DNA from: Xenorhabdus doucetiae
GTDB lineage: Bacteria > Pseudomonadota > Gammaproteobacteria > Enterobacterales > Enterobacteriaceae
DNA: 64,000 bases
Direction: 5' to 3'
NCBI RefSeq assembly: GCF_000968195.1
Contig: NZ_FO704550.1
Span: 3,348,001-3,412,000, forward strand
Each line of letters opens with the position of its first letter. Position 1 is the stretch's first letter. The notes under the pieces were generated by a model. The model searched no databases. It saw only the letters and a program-made list of their open reading frames with translations, and was not told the origin of the DNA. This document shows, piece after piece, positions 17,654 through 31,614 of this stretch. The position numbers and the translations under genes are program-made.

Positions 17654-19459
17654 TTAGTAAACATCTCTCTGATAACGGCGCTCAAGGCGCAATTCACTCA
17701 AGAATTCATCAGCCTGTTCAGCATCCATGCCACCCTGTTGTGAAATGATGTCCAATAGGGCTTGTTCTACGTCTTTTGCCATGCGATTCGCATCGCCGCA
17801 AACATACAGATGGGCGCCATCCTGAATCCAGCGCCAGACTGCTTCTCCCTGTTCACGCAGTTTGTCCTGTACATAGACTTTATGCTGCTGATCCCTCGAC
17901 CATGCCAGATCAATGCGGCTCAATAAGCCCTCTTTCACATAACACTGGAATTCAACCTGATAAAGAAAATCTTCCACAAAATGTGGGTTACCGAAAAACA
18001 GCCAATTTTTGCCTTCCGCCCCCTGACTGTCACGGTGTTGCAAAAAGGCCCTGAACGGCGCAATACCAGTGCCGGGACCAATCATGATGACTGGGGTATT
18101 AGGATCTGTGGGTAAACGGAAATTGTCGTTGGGTTCTAAGAACACGCGGATGTTGTCGTCTTCCTGCAAGCGATCGGCCAGATAACCTGACGCTCCGCCT
18201 GTACGGGCACGCCCTTCAATGTCATAGCGAACGACTCCCACGGTAATGTGGACTTCGTTTTCCACTTCAGATTGTGCAGAAGAGATGGAATAGAACCGCG
18301 GTGTCAGTGGACGCAATAAATCAATAAATTGTTGGGCTTCTGGATGGGAAGCCACCGCCCTGACCATATCAACAATTGGTGTTGTCTGGGCGTATTGCTG
18401 CAATGCGGGTTTGTTAGCCACCAGCGCCAACAGTTTTTCATCCTTCGCCAGTACAGCATATTTCTCAACAATCACGCCGGTATTTTGGGTTAACTCGACA
18501 TGGCTGATTAGCGCTTCACGCAATGGAAATACCTTTCCATGCACATTCACCTGTTCTGAACCGTCCAACCAAAGCAGAGCCATTAGTTCATCCACTAAAG
18601 CCGGATCATTTTCAAACCAGACGCCAAGGGCATCTCCGGGCTGATAACGCGCGCCTGACTCGCCCAAATCAATTTCAATATGGCGGACATCTTTGTCAGA
18701 TCCGCGCCCCGTTATTTTTTGGTTAGTCAACAGAGAACCCGTCAGCGGCGTTTCTTTGGTATAGATTTGTTTATCATGTGCCGGAGTGATCAGTGAAGTG
18801 GCTGGTTTTGCCTGTCCGGGTTTCGCCTGTACGAACAAACGCTGCTTCAAAATAGCCGTAATTTGCTGACGCCATTGATCCGCTTGTTCTTGGTATTCAA
18901 CATCCGCATCAACACGATCCAGCAGACGCTGCGCCCCAAGCTCATGCAGACGACGGTCAAAATCTTTCCCTGCCTGACAGAAGTTTTCATACGACGTATC
19001 CCCAAGACCCAATACGGCATATACCGTCTCTTTCATTGACGGCGCTTTTTTGGAATGGAGATATTTATGGAGTGCGACGGCTTCTTCGGCAGGCTCACCT
19101 TCACCTTGTGTCGAAGCAATAATAATCAATACACGTTCTTGGGAAATTTGCTTAAATTTATAGTCACCCGCGTTAATCAAGTTTACATTGAGATCCTCAG
19201 CCAAGAGTGAATCTCTCAGTTGTTCTGCTAAACGACGGGCATTGCCTGTTTGTGATGCAGAAAGCAAAGTCACTGTTTCCTGAGCGGAAACGGCTGGTGT
19301 TTCGGTCTCTGTTTGTGGCTGGTGATTCACCATGCCCCAAAAATAGCCAGACAACCAAGCTAATTGCTGGGGAGAAAAATCGCTAATCGCAGATTGCAAG
19401 CGTGATAATTGTTCTGGAGAAACAGGTAGTAATGCGGTTGAAGGTGGTTTTGCGGTCAT
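17654..19459 (-). CDS. cysJ: sulfite reductase flavoprotein alpha-component
   Basis: Passes electrons from NADPH through FAD and FMN to CysI. The FMN-binding flavodoxin domain begins at LLSASQTGNARRLAEQL (residues about 65-80). The FAD/NADPH reductase half carries RFYSISSAQ and MIGPGTGIAPFRAFLQHR, and the C-terminus ends in RYQRDVY, typical of the family. The frame opens at 19501, but the family start aligns with MTAKPPSTALLP at 19459, giving 601 aa, with GGGAC upstream. First gene of cysJIH, divergent from queD. Confidence 0.96.
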   Translation of the reverse strand: MTAKPPSTALLPVSPEQLSRLQSAISDFSPQQLAWLSGYFWGMVNHQPQTETETPAVSAQETVTLLSASQTGNARRLAEQLRDSLLAEDLNVNLINAGDYKFKQISQERVLIIIASTQGEGEPAEEAVALHKYLHSKKAPSMKETVYAVLGLGDTSYENFCQAGKDFDRRLHELGAQRLLDRVDADVEYQEQADQWRQQITAILKQRLFVQAKPGQAKPATSLITPAHDKQIYTKETPLTGSLLTNQKITGRGSDKDVRHIEIDLGESGARYQPGDALGVWFENDPALVDELMALLWLDGSEQVNVHGKVFPLREALISHVELTQNTGVIVEKYAVLAKDEKLLALVANKPALQQYAQTTPIVDMVRAVASHPEAQQFIDLLRPLTPRFYSISSAQSEVENEVHITVGVVRYDIEGRARTGGASGYLADRLQEDDNIRVFLEPNDNFRLPTDPNTPVIMIGPGTGIAPFRAFLQHRDSQGAEGKNWLFFGNPHFVEDFLYQVEFQCYVKEGLLSRIDLAWSRDQQHKVYVQDKLREQGEAVWRWIQDGAHLYVCGDANRMAKDVEQALLDIISQQGGMDAEQADEFLSELRLERRYQRDVY

Positions 19460-19762
19460 TGTCCCAGTGCCCTTTGCTATAGCCAGAATCCATGCTGTCA
19501 TTGCATGTTGTCGTTATAAACGGTGTAGCTGTAAATGGTGTAGAAATCATAAACATGGATCAGGCGTCAGGTTATCTCAAAATAGGAGTGGTATTTAAAG
19601 AAAGGATCGCAATATATCATAACCAAAACGCCTAAATTTATTTACAGATTTAATATATCGATAAAGTCGTTAAGCATCGTGCTTTTTATCTCCAGAAAAA
19701 TCACGTTAAGCGTGCAAAGTTCAGGTAGAATAGCCGACCTTTTGACATCAGGGGAAAGCATA
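19460..19762. promoter_or_regulatory. divergent cysJ/queD promoter region, 303 bp
   Basis: No gene is seen. The cysJ side contains a 15-bp tandem pair around GGTGTAG (19516-19545). The queD side has a fair -10 candidate TAGAAT at 19726-19731 with no strong -35. CysB control of cysJIH is known in E. coli, but CysB sites are too loose for me to place one here. Confidence 0.5.
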
Positions 19763-20125
19763 ATGAGTACAACCATCTTTAAAGATTTTCAATTTGAAGC
19801 AGCACATCACCTTCCACACGTACCTGAAGGGCACAAATGTGGGCGTCTGCATGGGCATTCATTTATGGTACGTCTGGAAATCACCGGAGAAGTCGATCCG
19901 CTCACTGGCTGGCTCATGGATTTTGCCGATGTAAAAGCGGTCTTTAAACCAATCTGGGAACAGCTCGATCACCACTATCTCAATAAAATTCCTGGGCTGG
20001 AAAATCCAACCAGTGAGGTCCTGGCCAAGTGGATCTGGGAACAGTTAAAACCGACGTTGCCTCAACTCAGCGCGATTATGGTTAAAGAAACCTGTAGCGC
20101 TGGTTGTATTTATCGAGGCCAGTAA
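19763..20125 (+). CDS. queD: 6-carboxy-5,6,7,8-tetrahydropterin synthase QueD
   Basis: Converts dihydroneopterin triphosphate to 6-carboxytetrahydropterin, an early step in queuosine synthesis. Zinc-binding histidines are in FEAAHHLPHV and RLHGHSF, with a catalytic Cys in HKCGR. The frame opens at 19679, but MSTTIFKDFQFEAAHH at 19763 has GGGGAA upstream and gives 120 aa, the family length. It is separated by only about 30 bp from the convergent end of queE, the next enzyme of the pathway. Confidence 0.96.
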   Translation: MSTTIFKDFQFEAAHHLPHVPEGHKCGRLHGHSFMVRLEITGEVDPLTGWLMDFADVKAVFKPIWEQLDHHYLNKIPGLENPTSEVLAKWIWEQLKPTLPQLSAIMVKETCSAGCIYRGQ

Positions 20126-20159
20126 AGATTCAGCACCAGAGGCTGGTGCTGAATGAAAT

Positions 20160-20831
20160 TCAGGCGATATTCAAATACTTATGAGTTTGCATCGAAAAAC
20201 GCCAATTACGGGCAATACACGTTTCAATGCACAGGCGGGTTGCCTCTTCTTTCTGACTGATCGGCTGTAAGGCAATCACCGGAGCAGGGTTGCCATCAAG
20301 CATCGTCAATAATTCATCCAATGCTTCAATATCGCGCTGCCGCCCGACCGGATGCTTGATTTCATTGGCGCGTTTCATCGCTTCAGGCAAGACCTGATAT
20401 CCGCCACGCATTTTCACTTTCGGAGAAACCGTCACCCAAGTGTTGTCAGAACACTGGATCACGTGTGTGCCGCTTGTCTCTATCTGACATTGATAACCCG
20501 CACTTTCCAGTGTTTCAGTCAAAGGGCGCAGGTCATACAGGCACGGCTCTCCACCAGTAATGACAATATGTTTCGCGCTGTAGCCTTGACGAGTGAATAT
20601 ACTGAGTAGTTGCCTTGCATTCGCCACTCCCCACCGATCACTGTCTTGTGATTTCAGTAAGATATTTTCCATCGGCTGCTGTTTATCAGCCTCTTTTTCC
20701 CACGTGTGTTTGGTATCGCACCAGCTACATCCTACCGGGCATCCTTGTAATCGGATGAAAACCGCAGGTACGCCGGTAAACACGCCTTCTCCCTGTAACG
20801 TTTGGAAGATTTCATTTATTGGGTAAATCAT
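20160..20831 (-). CDS. queE: 7-carboxy-7-deazaguanine synthase QueE
   Basis: Radical SAM enzyme that contracts the ring of carboxytetrahydropterin to carboxydeazaguanine in queuosine synthesis. The 4Fe-4S motif is CPVGCSWCDTKHTWE (CX3CX2C) near residues 31-45, and the SAM-binding GGEPCLYDL follows. The 223-aa length matches E. coli QueE. It is convergent with queD, so the two consecutive pathway genes are neighbours but not in one operon. Confidence 0.96.
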   Translation of the reverse strand: MIYPINEIFQTLQGEGVFTGVPAVFIRLQGCPVGCSWCDTKHTWEKEADKQQPMENILLKSQDSDRWGVANARQLLSIFTRQGYSAKHIVITGGEPCLYDLRPLTETLESAGYQCQIETSGTHVIQCSDNTWVTVSPKVKMRGGYQVLPEAMKRANEIKHPVGRQRDIEALDELLTMLDGNPAPVIALQPISQKEEATRLCIETCIARNWRFSMQTHKYLNIA

Positions 20832-20953
20832 AAAAAAACTCTGGCATTAATAAACTGCCCGTTATTATTACAGATATCTATCCCGCGAACATCCATCTTT
20901 ATGGTATTGTACGAGGTTGCTTTTGCTGGCAACTCGCGCCAGACAGGGCATCG

Positions 20954-20977
20954 TATGCCTAACATACTCTCAGGCAT
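20954..20977 (+). promoter_or_regulatory. small hairpin in the permease leader
   Basis: ATGCCT and AGGCAT pair around an 11-base loop about 25 bases before the permease ATG. No T-run follows, so it is not a terminator; it may structure the leader of the mRNA. The ribosome binding site GGGA is 8 bases before the ATG. Confidence 0.3.
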
Positions 20978-21000
20978 GAAAGGATAGATGGGAATAACGA

Positions 21001-22386
21001 ATGCAAAATAATGAAAATCAGCTTAAACAGGGTCTAAGCGTGCGGCATATTCGCTTCATGGCTTTAGGCTCTGCAATAGGCACGGGGCTGTTTTATGGCT
21101 CGGCAGCAGCGATACAGCAAGCTGGCCCCGCTGTATTGCTGGCCTATTTAATCGGCGGTGCCGCCGTATTTATCGTGATGAGAGCACTTGGCGAAATGGC
21201 CGTCCATCATCCTGTTTCTGGTTCTTTTTCACAATATGCCAGCCATTATTTGGGGCCTTTGGCCGGTTTTTTAACTGGCTGGATCTATGTTCTTGAAATG
21301 CTGTTTGTTTGTCTGGCTGATATTACCGCCTTCGGCACATATATGAAGCTCTGGTTCCCACATGTTGATCAGTGGATTTGGGTGCTGGGGATTGTCTGCT
21401 TTATTGGTGCCTTGAATCTGTGTCACGTCAAGATCTTTGGTGAAATGGAATTTTGGCTTTCGATCATTAAAGTCACGGCCATCATTGCCATGATTGTCTG
21501 TGGCCTTGCCATTATGCTATACGGGTTCGGGCAAACAACAGAACATGCAACTGGCTTGTCCAATTTATGGGAACATGGCGGCTTTATGCCAAATGGTATC
21601 AGTGGCGTCATCGCTTCACTCGCCATTGTTATGTTCGCCTTTGGTGGCATTGAAGTCATTGGTATCACGGCCAGTGAAGCGAAAAATCCAGAAAAAACGA
21701 TCCCTAAAGCCATTAATGCTGTTCCATTTCGCATCTTAATCTTTTATGTTTTGACGCTGTGTATCCTGATGAGCATCTATCCGTGGAATCAAATTGGTCA
21801 GGATGGAAGCCCATTCGTCCAGATTTTCTCCCATTTAGGGATTAATTCAGCCGCGAACATTCTGAATGTGGTTGTGATTACCGCAGCTATTTCTGCTATC
21901 AATAGCGATATATTTGGCGCAGGCAGGATGATGTATGGTATGGCTCAGGAAAGACAAGCGCCCAAATCATTCAAGAAACTGACTCGTAATGGTGTGCCAT
22001 GGATGACGGTTCTTGTCATGACGACGGTTCTGTTATTCGGCGTGGTTCTCAATTATCTCATTCCTAAAGAGATTTTCATTCTTATCGCTTCTGTTGCTAC
22101 ATTTGCAACCGTATGGGTTTGGTTGATGATTTTAGTCTCACATGTTGCCATGCGCCGCCAAATGAGTGCGGAAGAAGTCAAGACGTTGAAATTCCCCATT
22201 CCAATGTGGCCCATTGCCCCTGCCATTACGATCATCTTTATGGTCAGTGTTATCGCTTTGTTGGGCTATTTTGAACAAACAAGAGATGCGCTATATGTTG
22301 GTATAGGTTGGGTTGTTGTGCTAACACTAGCCTATTTCTTCGGCGTGAAGAAGCAACTGTCAACAAAACGCTCCTTCAATCAGTAA
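21001..22386 (+). CDS. proY: APC-family amino acid permease, ProY-like
   Basis: Proton-coupled amino acid importer of the inner membrane with about 12 membrane segments over 461 aa. The N-terminal substrate-binding signature MALGSAIGTGLFYGSA is near residues 20-35, and AYLIGG...VMRALGEMAVHHP follows. By memory of family sequences it is closest to the cryptic proline permease ProY (shared IYPWNQIG, AINSDIFGAGRMMYGMA, SVATFATVWVWLMILVS). Substrate is inferred; histidine or another amino acid is possible. It is a single gene with its own terminator. Confidence 0.85.
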   Translation: MQNNENQLKQGLSVRHIRFMALGSAIGTGLFYGSAAAIQQAGPAVLLAYLIGGAAVFIVMRALGEMAVHHPVSGSFSQYASHYLGPLAGFLTGWIYVLEMLFVCLADITAFGTYMKLWFPHVDQWIWVLGIVCFIGALNLCHVKIFGEMEFWLSIIKVTAIIAMIVCGLAIMLYGFGQTTEHATGLSNLWEHGGFMPNGISGVIASLAIVMFAFGGIEVIGITASEAKNPEKTIPKAINAVPFRILIFYVLTLCILMSIYPWNQIGQDGSPFVQIFSHLGINSAANILNVVVITAAISAINSDIFGAGRMMYGMAQERQAPKSFKKLTRNGVPWMTVLVMTTVLLFGVVLNYLIPKEIFILIASVATFATVWVWLMILVSHVAMRRQMSAEEVKTLKFPIPMWPIAPAITIIFMVSVIALLGYFEQTRDALYVGIGWVVVLTLAYFFGVKKQLSTKRSFNQ

Positions 22387-22404
22387 GCTAATCAATCCTG
22401 TTTT

Positions 22405-22436
22405 AAAAAGCGTCGGCCATCTCCGACGCTTTTTTA
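22405..22436 (+). terminator. bidirectional terminator between proY and yafD
   Basis: AAAAAGCGTCGG and CCGACGCTTTTTT form a GC-rich stem with a 6-base loop flanked by A- and T-runs. It sits between convergent genes and can serve both. Confidence 0.9.
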
Positions 22437-22458
22437 TTTGCTCTCAGTTATCGTTACG

Positions 22459-23259
22459 TTACAAAGAGAAATTCACTATCAGAGGGTTATGATCAGAAGC
22501 ACCGGTCATGACAACGGTTGCACGCGAAACGTTTAACTCACGATAAAACACAAAATCCAGCGGTTTGCCAAAAACAATCGTTCTATGATCATCATTAAAA
22601 TGCACTTCTCTCAATTGCATACGGCGTGCAAAGCGCTCCAATATTCTTAACCTCTGCCGACTCCAGGCATTAAAATCGCCGGCAAAAATAACCGGGCCAT
22701 TATGTAAACTGATATGGATGCCAATATTATTTAATTGCCGGTTATAGCCATCGACACCTAGGCTAAAGTTAATGGCGTGCACGTTTATTACCATCAACTG
22801 ACGTTCATCGGGTAATGGATAAATCGTAATTAATGATGATTTAGCGAGCCTGAATATCGGCTCTTTCTCACGAAGCGGGCAACAATAAACCGGTGAGGAC
22901 GATGCCAATGTCATCACGCCTGATGGATGTTGGGGAATAGCAAATGCAGGAACCTGATCCGCGATCAACCCGCTGGTTGTAATAAATTTCAATAAAGCCG
23001 GGGTCGTTTGTGCCTCTTGCAGTAAAACAAGATCACTCTCCTCAATTAAAGAAGCCAAAACATTTTGCCATGACGGACGCTGCTGTTTGTAGATATTCCA
23101 GATGGCAACAGAAAGCTTTCGATCGTTGGCAAGAAGCGGTTCTCCATGAGGTAACAACGCATCCTCAAGTAATTGCTGAGAAGTAGGAAAAATGCGTTCC
23201 ACAGGCTGCCCAGCGACATATCTCATGGCATAATTTTTTTGAGCGTGATCTTTTTTCAC
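22459..23259 (-). CDS. yafD: endonuclease/exonuclease/phosphatase family protein YafD
   Basis: Member of the metal-dependent endonuclease/exonuclease/phosphatase fold; the cellular substrate is not known. Motifs include the metal-binding Glu in VLLQEAQTTP, FAGDFNAWSRQR and the C-terminal GASDHNPLIV. A GTG start at 23259 gives 266 aa, the length of E. coli YafD. An ATG at 23226 and a TTG at 23292 are alternatives, and none has a strong ribosome binding site. In E. coli yafD lies near the distal end of rrnH, as it does here. Confidence 0.9.
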   Translation of the reverse strand: MKKDHAQKNYAMRYVAGQPVERIFPTSQQLLEDALLPHGEPLLANDRKLSVAIWNIYKQQRPSWQNVLASLIEESDLVLLQEAQTTPALLKFITTSGLIADQVPAFAIPQHPSGVMTLASSSPVYCCPLREKEPIFRLAKSSLITIYPLPDERQLMVINVHAINFSLGVDGYNRQLNNIGIHISLHNGPVIFAGDFNAWSRQRLRILERFARRMQLREVHFNDDHRTIVFGKPLDFVFYRELNVSRATVVMTGASDHNPLIVNFSL

Positions 23260-23795
23260 CCAGCTTTTTATTAAGTAACTGCTCCTGATCAAGTTTTCCC
23301 CCTACTTACCTCAACATTGTTACCTCTACTAATATGACATCTTGATAAATGATTTCAATCTCTAACGCTTAAAAAAACAGCATCATTGTATAACAATAGA
23401 TTAACAACATAATATATTGGCAAAATAATTATTCATTAAACTTTAGAATGAGTAGAGAGGTTTATTTAATGCTAAAAATAACATTAATATATTTTGATAA
23501 GTATCAATAAATATCATTTTTAAGAAATAAATCCTCCCGCGATGCAATATATAGATCCCCTAATAACCAAGACCTCCTTTTCAACTGATGAAGAGATATA
23601 ACGATCTGATTAATTAAAAGTCTTTTTCATACAATGAATTAATTTATAAAATTTGTTATTACAACGTAGATAAGTCCCATTATAGGCTAAATGAAAGTTT
23701 TAGATTCGTTATCTGCCAAAAATCAAAGAGATAAACGAATTTAAAATAGATGATAAGAATAAGCAATGAGTTATAGATTGGATAATAAATAGAAA
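23260..23795. other. AT-rich intergenic region, about 540 bp
   Basis: Between the yafD start and the rRNA operon terminator I see no ORF of note, no RNA gene I recognise and no clear repeat. The sequence is strongly AT-rich, much more so than its neighbours, with many poly-A/T tracts. It presumably contains the yafD promoter. Confidence 0.7.
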
Positions 23796-23821
23796 AACCC
23801 CTGAGAGATCTCTCAGGGGTT
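23796..23821 (-). terminator. rRNA operon terminator
   Basis: A perfect 26-bp palindrome with 13-base arms (AACCCCTGAGAGA / TCTCTCAGGGGTT), followed on the minus strand by TTT, C, TATTT. It lies 13 bases after the tRNA-Asp gene and ends the rRNA operon transcript. Confidence 0.88.
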
Positions 23822-23833
23822 ATCTAAATACGG

Positions 23834-23910
23834 TGGCGGTGCGGACGGGACTCGAACCCGCGACCCCCGGCGTGACAGGCCGGTATTCTAACCAACTGAA
23901 CTACCGCACC
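23834..23910 (-). tRNA. tRNA-Asp (anticodon GTC)
   Basis: 77 nt including an encoded CCA end. The cloverleaf is complete: acceptor stem GGTGCGG / CCGCACC, D-loop, anticodon loop CTGTCAC with GTC, and T-loop GGTTCGAGTCC. It closely resembles E. coli tRNA-Asp and lies at the distal end of the rRNA operon, the place of aspU in E. coli rrnH. Confidence 0.97.
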
Positions 23911-23964
23911 ACCGAATTTTTTACCCTTGCTGCCTTTTGTGCCGGCAACAAGCACTTAATTGAA

Positions 23965-24083
23965 TGTCTGGCAGTGCCCTACTCTCGCATGGGGAGGCCC
24001 CACACTACCATCGGCGCAACGGTGTTTCACTGCTGAGTTCGGCATGGGGTCAGGTGGGACCACCGCGCTATTGCCGCCAGACA
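23965..24083 (-). rRNA. 5S ribosomal RNA
   Basis: About 119 nt. The ends TGTCTGGCGG and CTGCCAGACA pair as helix I, and conserved stretches such as GGTCCCACCTGACCCCATG and CGAACTCAG are present. It follows 23S after about 95 bases. Confidence 0.96.
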
Positions 24084-24179
24084 AATCCTGTTTTCAATCC
24101 CGAACAAGCTGTGACATTCTTTCATCTGAAACTTTTCGTCTTTTTCTCAAAATCACCCCAAAACACCTTCGGTGTTGTC

Positions 24180-27089
<2,910 letters not shown>

Positions 27090-27187
27090 TCACAACCCGA
27101 AGGTGTCTTCAGGTCGGAGTGTGTTGAGAGACTCATCAATGACCCATTAAAGTCACTGATTGTTTCAAATTTTCAGCTTGTTCCAGA

Positions 27188-27199
27188 TTGTTAAAGAGC
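27188..27199 (-). promoter_or_regulatory. boxA antitermination site before 23S
   Basis: GCTCTTTAACAA on the minus strand between tRNA-Ala and 23S is the rRNA boxA that binds NusB/NusE. It matches the leader copy at 29264-29275. Confidence 0.8.
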
Positions 27200-27259
27200 A
27201 AATTTTTCACAACACACGGTTTTCCCTGTGTTCTGAAAAATGTTTTCATTGAAGAGTCA

Positions 27260-27335
27260 TGGTGGAGCTAAGCGGGATCGAACCGCTGACCTCCTGCGTG
27301 CAAGGCAGGCGCTCTCCCAGTTGAGTTATAGCCCC
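27260..27335 (-). tRNA. tRNA-Ala (anticodon TGC)
   Basis: 76 nt with encoded CCA. Acceptor stem GGGGCTA / TAGCTCC, anticodon loop CTTGCAC with TGC, and T-arm GGTTCGATCC. It sits in the 16S-23S spacer downstream of tRNA-Ile, the usual pair. Confidence 0.97.
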
Positions 27336-27438
27336 ATATTCCGTATCATATACGCCGCAATCTTGATTAGCCAAGGCATAAACAAGCGAATCTTATTGAA
27401 ATAAGCGAGTTTGTTTATAACGCGGGATAAGTAAGATT

Positions 27439-27515
<77 letters not shown>

Positions 27516-27581
27516 ATACCGATACCGTCTCTTCTTTTATCAGACAATCTGTGTGAACACTCACATTTCACCATCTCAGGT

Positions 27582-29124
<1,543 letters not shown>

Positions 29125-29517
29125 AAAGTGTTTGATGCTCAAAGAATTTCACTGTTAGTTCGTAATGAATTAACTGCTTAGTCACTCTTCAAGACTTTAA
29201 TATTTTCCGCCTTTCGGCGTTGGATAGTGTCTTGCGAGTGCCCACACAGATTGTCTGATTAATTTGTTAAAGAGCGTTGGCAACCGGGCGTTTGTTCCGG
29301 GTTGCGAGGCTGCGTATCTTACGCTTTTTGCCTCCGGAGTCAAGCGTTTATTTTCGCTTTCTTTCCGCTTCCCTCAGCGGCTGTTCTCAGCTTGGCGTCG
29401 GTCAGTGGTGGCGCATTATAGGGAGTTTTACGGAAGTGACAATAGTTTTTTTTGATTTTTTTTCCGTTCGTGGTTTTTTTCCTCAAAACGGGGTAATAAT
29501 CAGCGAAAAGACGATTT
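29125..29517 (-). promoter_or_regulatory. rRNA operon promoters P1 and P2 with boxA leader
   Basis: The 393-bp region between hemG and 16S is all control sequence. P1 has -35 TTGTCA (29437-29442), a 16-bp spacer and -10 TATAAT (29415-29420), followed by the GC-rich discriminator GCGCC typical of stringent control. A-tracts just upstream look like an UP element. P2 has -35 TTGACT (29338-29343) and -10 TAAGAT (29316-29321), also 16 bp apart. The leader carries boxA GCTCTTTAACAA (29264-29275). This layout closely follows E. coli rrn operons. Confidence 0.92.
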
Positions 29518-30060
29518 TTAAGGCGCTTTATCACACGATATTTGCAAAAACGCCTCAGAAAAACGATCGACCTGTTCCCAATCGGTGTATTCGATTTCTT
29601 TTGTTGTATCTGTTTCTCCTCCGGTCATACGCATAATGAACTGAATCATGATGCGATCCAACCAACGATAACGTGGATAACGTAGCGCTCCGGCAAAGAC
29701 GTCACATAAATCAGGTTGCCACGGGCTTTTTATTAAAAACTTACGGACATAAGCGTTTGTCTCTGGTGTTCTTTTTTCTGGCTTTCTCGCCGTTAGATTG
29801 ACACCAAAGAAGGCCGTTGGCATTTGGTTCAGTAGTTTTTGATGGTGAATGACAAAATGATGCAGTACGGAATTGAAACGACCATAACGTATTGATGCCC
29901 CTATCATGACTTTTTGATAAGACTGCAAGTTGACCTGCTTCACTGTCGAAAGATTTCTTAAATCACACTGAATACCAGCACGGCGGAGATTCTCGGCGAT
30001 ACGGGTAACAATTTTTTTAGTCTGCCCATCCTGAGTAGAATAGAGCAACAAATAGCTCAT
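29518..30060 (-). CDS. hemG: menaquinone-dependent protoporphyrinogen IX oxidase HemG
   Basis: Flavodoxin-like enzyme that oxidises protoporphyrinogen IX to protoporphyrin IX in haem synthesis. The FMN-binding N-terminus LLLYSTQDGQTKKI and the long-chain flavodoxin insert are visible; at 180 aa it matches E. coli HemG. It is downstream of trkH and ends just before the rRNA promoter region, the same arrangement as trkH-hemG-rrnA in E. coli. Confidence 0.96.
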   Translation of the reverse strand: MSYLLLYSTQDGQTKKIVTRIAENLRRAGIQCDLRNLSTVKQVNLQSYQKVMIGASIRYGRFNSVLHHFVIHHQKLLNQMPTAFFGVNLTARKPEKRTPETNAYVRKFLIKSPWQPDLCDVFAGALRYPRYRWLDRIMIQFIMRMTGGETDTTKEIEYTDWEQVDRFSEAFLQISCDKAP

Positions 30061-30125
30061 AGATACGCCCTTATTAAACAGAATTTCACATATAAAAATG
30101 GATCACTATCCATGCCATGCCCGCA

Positions 30126-31577
30126 TTATTCGCGCCAAAAAGTTGGGGTAAACAGGACTAATAATGTGAACACTTCCAAACGTCCAAATAACATAGTGAC
30201 AACCAATATCCATTTAGCCATCGGATTCATCGTCGTAAAGTTATCAGCAACGCTACCCAATCCTGGTCCCAAGTTATTTAATGTTGCTGCGATGGCAGAA
30301 AAAGCAGAGAACTCATCAACACCCGTTGCGATCAGTAACAACATACTAATGACGAAGACTAGCGCGTAAGCTGAAAAAAATCCCCATACTGCTTCAATAA
30401 TGCGCTCCGGCAATGCCCGCCGTCCTAATTTAATGGTGTACACCGCGTTCGGGTGCACTAAGCGCTTTAATTCACGCGATCCTTGCAAGAACAACAACAA
30501 GATACGGATAACTTTGAGACCGCCGCCCGTCGAACCCGCACATCCCCCAATAAATGCAGAACATAACAGCAGGAAAGGTAAAAACAGTGGCCAATGGGCG
30601 AAAGTGTCCGTAGTAAACCCAGCCGTTGTCGCCATAGAGACAACCTGAAAAAAAGCGTGATTCAATGCTTCCCATTCTGATTCATAAACGGAATGTTGCC
30701 AGAGTATCAGCATACAGATTGCCAATAGTGCCAACTGAATAGTGATGAACATACGAAATTCTGGATCACGCCAATAAACTTTCAAACTTCGTCCAGACAG
30801 CACCGCAAAATGCAGACCGAAATTACAGCCTGAAATTAATAAAAAAATGGCAATAATCGTGTTGATAACCGGACTATTGAAAAAACCGATACTGGCATCA
30901 TGAGTGGAAAACCCACCAATCGCGATGGTAGAGAAGCTATGGGAAATCGCATCGAATACCGACATCCCCGCGCCCCAAAGTGCCAGCGCACAGGCGATGG
31001 TCAGCAAGACATAAATCAGCCAGAGTGTTTTGGCCGTTTCTGCGATACGGGGGCGCATTTTATTGTCTTTCAATGGCCCTGGCATTTCTGCCCGATAAAG
31101 CTGCATTCCCCCAACGCCAAGCAGCGGCAAGATCGCCACAGCCAGCACAATGATCCCCATGCCCCCCAACCATTGCAACATTTGTCGGTAGAACAGAATC
31201 GCCTTGGGCAGGGAATCAAGGCCAACAAGCGTTGTCGCCCCGGTTGTCGTCAAGCCGGAAAATGATTCAAAAAAGGCATCTGTGATTGAAAGGTTAGGTT
31301 TTTCAGAGAAAATAAATGGCAATGCCCCCACGCTTCCCAACACCGTCCAAAATAGGACGACAATCAAAAAACCCTCTTTCGGTTTAAGATCAGCTTTTTG
31401 TTCCCGATTAGGCACCCACAAGATTAAGCCAATGACGAGAGCAAAGATAAATGTCTGGCTGAATGCCCTGCCTGCGCCATCGCGATAAATCAATGCCACC
31501 AAGCCCGGAATAATCATTGTGACAGAGAAAAGAATAACAAGTAGCCCAACAATACGGGTTATGGCGCGAAAATGCAT
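30126..31577 (-). CDS. trkH: Trk system potassium uptake protein TrkH
   Basis: Membrane channel subunit of the Trk potassium importer, working with NAD-binding TrkA. The 483-aa protein has about ten membrane segments. Selectivity-filter regions include SGLTTTGAT near residue 110, TIAIGGFSTHD near 225, MATTAGFTTD near 320 and LNNLGPGLG near 435. It starts 37 bp after the yigZ stop. Confidence 0.97.
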   Translation of the reverse strand: MHFRAITRIVGLLVILFSVTMIIPGLVALIYRDGAGRAFSQTFIFALVIGLILWVPNREQKADLKPKEGFLIVVLFWTVLGSVGALPFIFSEKPNLSITDAFFESFSGLTTTGATTLVGLDSLPKAILFYRQMLQWLGGMGIIVLAVAILPLLGVGGMQLYRAEMPGPLKDNKMRPRIAETAKTLWLIYVLLTIACALALWGAGMSVFDAISHSFSTIAIGGFSTHDASIGFFNSPVINTIIAIFLLISGCNFGLHFAVLSGRSLKVYWRDPEFRMFITIQLALLAICMLILWQHSVYESEWEALNHAFFQVVSMATTAGFTTDTFAHWPLFLPFLLLCSAFIGGCAGSTGGGLKVIRILLLFLQGSRELKRLVHPNAVYTIKLGRRALPERIIEAVWGFFSAYALVFVISMLLLIATGVDEFSAFSAIAATLNNLGPGLGSVADNFTTMNPMAKWILVVTMLFGRLEVFTLLVLFTPTFWRE

Positions 31578-31614
31578 TCGGCTGGTTCCTTAAGAATCCG
31601 ATATGACGAAATAA

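Noticed and set aside
20941..21000. Possible riboswitch in the permease leader
   Set aside because: Only a small hairpin without conserved riboswitch core or terminator is visible.
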